From Podarcis raffonei (lineage: Eukaryota > Chordata > Lepidosauria > Squamata > Lacertidae), in the NCBI RefSeq assembly GCF_027172205.1, contig NC_070614.1, positions 41,655,001-41,719,000 on the forward strand: a stretch of DNA of 64,000 nucleotides, written 5' to 3'. Below the pieces are notes generated by a model. It was not told the origin of the DNA, did no database searches, and saw only the letters and a list, made by a program, of their open reading frames with translations. Each line of letters begins with the position of its first letter. Position 1 is the stretch's first letter. A program made the translations under genes and the position numbers. Of this stretch, positions 58,690 to 64,000 are shown piece by piece.

Positions 58690-58691
58690 TA

Positions 58692-58925
58692 CATACAACC
58701 CATCTCTCCCACTGTTTTTCATGGAAAAATATCTGACTGGTTCTAATACACACAAACTCCTCTCCAGCATTCTATTCCTGCTCAAAGGCTTTAAGTTTAT
58801 ATGTTCTCTGTCCTATCCATATGCCCATTATTTTCTTGTCCTCCCTAATCTTTCTTGCAAGTACTTCGAATACCAGATTGAATAGTAGCGGAGATAAGGG
58901 GCATCTTTATCTTGTAGCTTTTTAA
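58692..58925 (-). mobile_element. Old L1 reverse-transcriptase fragment abutting V2R-8
   Basis: The reverse strand encodes CPLSPLLFNLVFEVLARKIR and then IGQRTYKLKAF, a piece of L1 ORF2 around the region before FADD. AT-rich DNA at 58100-58445 on the other side of the Tigger-like element may belong to the same LINE. It begins within a few bases of the V2R-8 stop codon. Confidence 0.75.
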
Positions 58926-58928
58926 AAT

Positions 58929-60349
58929 TCATGTATGGTTCTTTTTCCTTACAAGCTGATCTCTACTGTTCAGTTCAGGCCTCAGGACAATAATGTACAA
59001 TTTGGGGAAGAAGATGCAGCCCAGCAAACCCACACTAGAGGCTAAAATGGAGAAGATCTCCACAGCCACCATGTATTTTCCTTTGGTGCTCAAGTAGGTG
59101 GGGACAAAGGACACCCAAACACTGCAGAATACTAACATACTGAAGGTGATGAGCTTGGCTTCATTAAAAGTATCAGGCAGCTTCCTGGCCAAGAAAGCCA
59201 CAGTGAAGCTGATGATGGCCAGGAGCCCCATGTAGCCCAGGACAGTATAAAACATGGCGGCTGATCCTTCATTGCACTGCACAATGATTTGAGTAGCCTG
59301 TGAATGCATGTCAAACTCTGGGAAGGGAGGAGAGGTTGCCAACCACAGTGCACAGATGCCAGTTTGAATAAGAGTGCAAAGGATGATGACTGACACTGCC
59401 AGCCTCTTCCCCACCCATTTCCTCATCCTGTTTCCTGGCTTGGTGGCCATGAAGGCCAGAACCACAGTGAGGGTTTTCGCCAACACGCAAGAAACAGCAA
59501 GACAGAAGACCATCCCAAAGACTGTTTGACGGAGAAGGCAGGTCACCTTCCCAGGCTTTCCAATGAATAGGAAGGAGCAGAGAAAGCAAAGCAACAGGGA
59601 AGTGAGGAGAGTGCAGGTGATGTTCCGGTTGTTGGCCTTGACAATGGGAGTCTCCTGGTGTTGAATGAAGATCCACATCACCACTAGTGTGGTCAGAGAA
59701 AGGAACAGAGCAAATGAAGCCAGAATTATTCCCAAGGATTCTCCATAAGCTAAATAGACAATATGCTTAGGAATGCAGTGGTCGTGGTTCTGGTTTGGAT
59801 GCTGGTCCTCAGGGCACTTGTCGCAATGGTCTGCATCTGAAAGTTATAAGTCTCAAGAATGTAAAAGTGCAAATGAATCTCCTTAAAACTAGAGGGCATC
59901 AACTGCTTAATACACCTTTGGATCTATTTCTCTAGAAAAAGAGGAATGGAATGCTTCATTCCATTACAGAAGAACTGGCATGATAATCCTAATTTTTTGG
60001 GGGGTATAATACAGGGATGATAGTGGCACTGAATTATTCAATTTATTTGGTGTTCATAATAAGGAACAGCACACATTCTGCCCAGAATATTATTTGGCAC
60101 ATTGTATCATTCATGCAAAATAGGAAATTTAAATGAGATTATAAAATTTAATCCTAATTGTTTTAATCCTAATTGTCTTTAGTGTGCTGGCATCTACTCT
60201 TTGGAATTCCCTCCTATCACTCAGCACTCATCTCTGTTACCTTTTCAATCCCTGTTGAATTTCTTCCTGTTCCAGTAATCCTTTTAAATCAGGATTTTAT
60301 CCAAATCTGTTTCTGAAATGAAGTTATTATTTTTGAAAGCACATTTAGT

Positions 60350-60401
<52 letters not shown>

Positions 60402-63400
60402 TAAATGCCTTCACTTGGTTATTGACTAGAGAAGCCTTTCTCAACCTGTGGGTCCCCAGATGTTGTCGAACTACAACTCCCATCACCCCTAGCTAGCAAG
60501 GCCAGAGCTCAGGGATGATGGAAGTTGTAGTCCAACAACATTTGGGGACCCACAGGTTGAGAACCGCTGGACTAGAGAGAGAGAAATCTATAGCACAGAT
60601 CACTGTCCAAATAGCTCAGTGTGTGCATAGACTCTATGAAACATCTGACGTGATATGAAATTATCTGTAGCCACATCAAATAAATAGTGTAATGGTGTAA
60701 GCAGTAAGTGATGAACACGCATGTGTAAATGAGCCCTTTGAGCCCATTTAATATTACTGGACTCTGGACTCATGGAAGTGTGAAATCTTTACTTACCCAT
60801 CAGTTTTGAAACTGTTCCTTCAGAGCACTGAGGACAATCGTGGCAACAAATCTGTTTCCCCTGACGCAAAATCCTACTGTGTCCAGGACGGCAACTCTCA
60901 ACACACGTGGATTGTGGTAGGTTCTATTAATATCCAGAAAGAATGGGTTTACATTGTAGACCAATGATGAGCTGACTTTAAAATGGCAGGTTTCTTAATT
61001 TGACCTGTCCCATGTCATGAGACAAAGGTTCTTAAGAGCAGAAGCAGTAAGGCAAGGCCTACAAGGCCTATACAAACAGATGCAAATAAACTACATTCTC
61101 TTTTATCTTGCATATTGAATTTTATCCCTTTTTGCACAGTCACTCAGTCACAACTAATCCTGACTCATTTCTAGAATTCTTCATCCCTCAGATGTTCCAT
61201 CACATTCCTTGGCTTGTTGCTTTCTCTATCTCAAATGCTTCCTTCATCTCCATTTCTGTGTCAGCTTCAAACCTCAAGTGAAACATACAATGCTGTCAGA
61301 CCCTTGGACACCTTTGTTTAGTATCGCAACTCTGATGGGTTTCAGCTCAAAATGGTTGCAGTCAGAGCTCCCCGCCCCCAATCTCTGCAGATGTGAAGCA
61401 GACGAAGCATCATTTTGGGGGAAGCAGTATTGTGGGCTAAATTTCAACCCTTAGCAAACCAAATTTGGCCAATGGGCAGAAGATTCTTGCAGACCAATTG
61501 GGCACCAGGGGAAAGCTACATTTGGCCTGCATGGCAGATATTTCCCCCACCTGCTATAATTGTTTAATTTAATATCCCTATGCACCAGTCATATTTTCTA
61601 TTGAATGTGTGGTCTTTAATTTTATTAGGATTAGTTAGGATTTCTGCATGTTTTGGAACCAGGACCAGCCACAATTTGGCCTTTGGACTATCGTCAAACT
61701 TAAAGCACAGGAAAATGATAGTCCTCCCCACTTGGTTAAACGTTTGATTACATTCAATCACATTTCTATTGATGATGGGGTTTTTCCCTCCAGAAGGCAG
61801 TGGGCCTAACCTTCCAGCATGGACTCTATGGGTGGACTTATTGGATAACATGACTGTACTGGTAACATCTAGCTCAGGCATCCCCAAACTCGGCCCTCCA
61901 GATGTTTTGGGATTACAACTCCCACCATCCCAAGCTAACAGGACCGTGGTAAGGGATGATGGGAGTTGTAGTCCCAAAATATCTGGAGCGCCGAGTTTGG
62001 GGATGCCTGATCTAGCCAATTGCTAGACTGGCTGGCTTGCTGTCAGAGGACACATCCCTTGTAGATTTGCTGTAAGTGTGTTTGTGTCTATGAATGAGAG
62101 TTCTCTACCTTTGTTTTCTCAGCTGTATTCAATAAACATTGCATTTTGAATTCTCCCCATATAAGGTTATCACATAATTATTTCAGGTTGTGCAGAGATT
62201 GAGTACATTCCCAACAATAGCAGCCTTATGGTCTAGCTAGCCACTTATCAGCAGAAGTAACAGCATCCTTCAGCCTTGCTCATTTTTTTTATATCACTCA
62301 GACCATCTCTGGTTCAAAGAGGTTCCAAGCAGGTTTTTAAAAAGGATTTCTGATGCTTATTCTTAAAATATCTGCACAGTATGACCTTTAAACCATTCCT
62401 TGGTGGAATCAGAAACAGCCAGATTTGGTCCTGGACCCATAAAGAGATCAGTAGGCTCTGGAAAAAAATAGTAATTTTCACCTGCTTAAACTTGTGGTTC
62501 CACACAACAGCACTTCCATTGATGGTGAATTTCTTCCCTTCAGGAGCCTGTGGGTCCACCCTTCCAACACAGACTCTATGGATGGACAGATTGGAAAAGG
62601 TGACAGTGTTGACAATATCATATCCAGTTGCCAAGTCTCCATTTTCATCAAAAAATATTTCTTCTCCAGCACTATTGTTGAAGTGGATGAGCTTTAGAAA
62701 GGAGTGAAGCTTGATTGGAGAAGGAAAGACATGAATTGAGGCTTTGCTCTCTTTCTTTCAAGCAAAGACGAAGCATTCCAACACTCCATTCAACTTAGCA
62801 ATGTTCAAAGTGGAGTGGATTCGAAAGCACCATCATCTTGCTTCACAGAAAATGGAGTCTCTCTTTCACTTGATACCTCCCATGTGACCAATGTTAGCCA
62901 ATCACATAAGAACTACTGGAGAACTCTCCAGAATTCATTTACCAACCAATCCACTTTAAACATACAGCAATGCATATTAGGGACGCGGGTTAGGGAGGTT
63001 CATAAAAAACATTTTTTTAAAAAATGCCTGCTCCAAAGGTCTTATCTCAGTACACTAGGGATTATAGAGTTCTATCTGAAATTTCATGCATATCAGTTAA
63101 TATACTGACCCTGCTCCATTGAAATTTCAGCCTTCATGACATAGGAAAACAGCCAACTAAACAGCTATTTTTGTGGAAGAGGGTTGAGATATTAACTGAT
63201 ATGCATGAAATTTCAAAACTTTAAGCAACTTTTGCATTCAGTTAACTTAGCCAGCCAATCAATCAAAAGCAAATAACATATTTTTAAAAACAAATCTAAA
63301 GAGTTACTTTTTGCTACCACCCATTACCCAGAAGTGACTGGCAAGGATAGGACTGGCAAATCTCCCATTGACCGAGCCTGGAAAAATGAAGGCTATGGTG

Positions 63401-64000
63401 TAGATATCTCATATCTTGATGTCAGAACATGTGACTGATTCTGGTGTTTAAGTTAAAAGTGGACATGCTTCCTTCCCCTACCTCCAACCTTCCAAATGTT
63501 TTCAATTACAATTTTCACAATTTCTTATCATTTGTCATAAGGGCTTGTGGTGATCAAAGTTGTAGTCCAAACACCACCAAGTTAGAGAAATTGCTGTAGA
63601 AAAATTCAAAACTTTCAAAGAAACAGCTCATCATAAACCAAGGATTGAGAGAGAAAAGAAGTCTGACACCAATCAGTTTCAGAAATCTACTACAACAAAG
63701 GACATTAATCCGGACATTGAAATGCATTTCAGTACAGTAATACCTCGGGTTACATATGCTTCAGGTTACAGACTCCGCTAACCCAGAAATAGTACCTTGG
63801 GTTAAGAACTTTGCTTCAGGATGAGAACAGAAATCGTGCAGTGGCGGTGCAGCGGCAGCAGGAGGCCCCATTAGCTAAAGTGGTGCTTCAGGTTAAGAAC
63901 AGTTTCAGGTTAATAATGGACCTCCGTAACGAATTAAGTACTTAATCCGAGGTACCACTGTACACACATTACAGTTGTGACAGAAAGGAGACTCTTACCT
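58929..64000 (-). CDS. V2R-8: vomeronasal type-2 receptor, exons 4-6 (continues off the right edge)
   Basis: Exon 6 is at 58929-59836, exon 5 at 60797-60923 and exon 4 at 62482-62709 (228 bp), all open, in phase and with AG/GT borders. Exon 4 encodes [20 protein letters not shown] and ends VVWNHKFKQ. Exon 5 is the cysteine-rich linker ([16 protein letters not shown]). Exon 6 encodes [14 protein letters not shown], seven helices and [13 protein letters not shown], ending KKNHT. The last bases of the window read CTTACCT, on the reverse strand AG followed by GTAAG, which could be the 3' edge of exon 3; this cannot be tested here. Intron 4 contains a second, dead exon 4 (61732-62060). Exons 1-3 should lie to the right. 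The visible part looks functional. Confidence 0.88.
60348..60408. repeat. (AAGT)n microsatellite
   Basis: About fifteen AAGT/GTAA units in intron 5 of V2R-8. Confidence 0.95.
60432..60569. mobile_element. Palindromic hAT-type miniature element, second subfamily
   Basis: A 138-bp hairpin with inner arms TCTCAACCTGTGGGTCCCCA and the complement, and end CAGCGGTTCTCAACC (reverse strand). The target-site duplication GACTAGAG is perfect (60424-60431 and 60570-60577). Its arms share the ACTACAACTCCCATCA core with the CAGGCAT family. It lies in intron 5 of V2R-8. Confidence 0.87.
60924..61731. other. Part of V2R-8 intron 4, unassigned
   Basis: No exon or named repeat was recognised except that about 61640-61731 resembles the intron start behind exon 4 of V2R-5 (46080-46173), as expected for a copied exon 4 flank. 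Confidence 0.5.
61732..62060 (-). pseudogene. Dead second copy of V2R exon 4, split by a miniature transposon
   Basis: Reverse-strand reading gives [19 protein letters not shown], then [19 protein letters not shown] and a GT donor at the usual place. This aligns with the second half of V2R exon 4. It is diverged: the WNHKF motif has become CNQTF and the spacer is altered. A hAT-type element sits at 61875-62009. The exon resumes beyond it as SLAIG for a short way and then fades; the normal start (FNNSAGEE) is not recognisable. It lies between exon 5 and the intact exon 4 of V2R-8, in the same direction. Confidence 0.82.
61875..62009. mobile_element. Palindromic hAT-type miniature element (copy 4) inside the dead exon 4
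   Basis: A 135-bp hairpin with ends CAGGCATCCCCAAACTCGG and its complement. The flanking 8-mers ATCTAGCT (61867-61874) and ATCTAGCC (62010-62017) differ at one base, so the insertion point in the exon is exact. Confidence 0.9.
62710..63734. other. Part of V2R-8 intron 3
   Basis: No exon or named repeat was recognised between the intact exon 4 and the Tigger-like element. Two pieces near 63064-63110 and 63185-63225 are short inverted repeats of each other (TGCATATCAGTTAATAT on one strand). Confidence 0.5.
63735..63960. mobile_element. Tigger/mariner-like miniature element (copy 3)
   Basis: 226-bp copy with ends CAGTAATACCTCGGGTTA and TAATCCGAGGTACCACTG, flanked by TA (63733-63734 and 63961-63962). 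Nearly the same sequence as 58448-58689. Confidence 0.88.

Noticed and set aside
60348-60408. Regular short repeat array
   Set aside because: Simple AAGT microsatellite.

Overview
The window reads as nuclear DNA of a squamate reptile, most likely a lizard. The repeats point that way: the 3' end of a Bov-B (RTE) LINE, Sauria-type SINEs whose body is tRNA-like, L1, CR1 and L2 LINE pieces, palindromic hAT miniature elements and Tigger-like miniature elements. The genes are all of one kind: vomeronasal type-2 receptors (V2R, family C GPCRs), a family that squamates carry in large tandem arrays. No other host gene family was found.

Layout. 1-2.1 kb: end of a Ty1/copia fossil. 2.6-2.9 kb: Bov-B 3' end. 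3.4-5.8 kb (+): exons 4-6 of V2R-1, its first exons being off the left edge or lost. 8.2-23.0 kb (+): V2R-2, a complete six-exon gene of 879 codons with a nearly whole antisense L1 in intron 1. 24.7-26.2 kb (+): V2R-3, a two-exon pseudogene. At about 26.2-26.9 kb the array changes direction. 26.9-39.4 kb (-): V2R-4, six exons with perfect splice frames but one in-frame TGA in exon 4. 39.9-41.9 kb (+): a decayed duplicate of V2R-2 with a CR1 copy and later insertions. 43.4-51.0 kb (-): V2R-5, a complete six-exon gene of 886 codons. 51.5-52.9 kb: an L2 LINE 3' part. 53.2-53.8 kb (-): V2R-6P, scraps of exons 4 and 6. 54.5-56.9 kb (-): V2R-7P, exon 1 and exon 6 only. 58.9-64.0 kb (-): V2R-8, intact exons 6, 5 and 4, continuing off the right edge, with an extra, dead exon 4 in its fourth intron.

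The receptors share one gene structure: exon 1 (248-260 bp, signal peptide), exon 2 (292 bp), exon 3 (828-855 bp), exon 4 (228 bp), exon 5 (127 bp) and exon 6 (905-911 bp, carrying the seven-helix domain). The intron phases agree in every copy where they can be read. The products would be pheromone receptors of vomeronasal sensory neurons: exons 1-4 build the Venus-flytrap ligand-binding domain, exon 5 the cysteine-rich linker and exon 6 the membrane domain. The array shows birth and death of genes in several stages of decay.

I found no CRISPR array, functional RNA gene or clearly undescribed system. The most unusual structures are an L1 with two 3' tails inside one target-site duplication, a duplicated V2R exon 4 broken by a miniature transposon, and a receptor locus whose only visible defect is one nonsense codon. 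All calls come from reading the sequence; no database search was possible.
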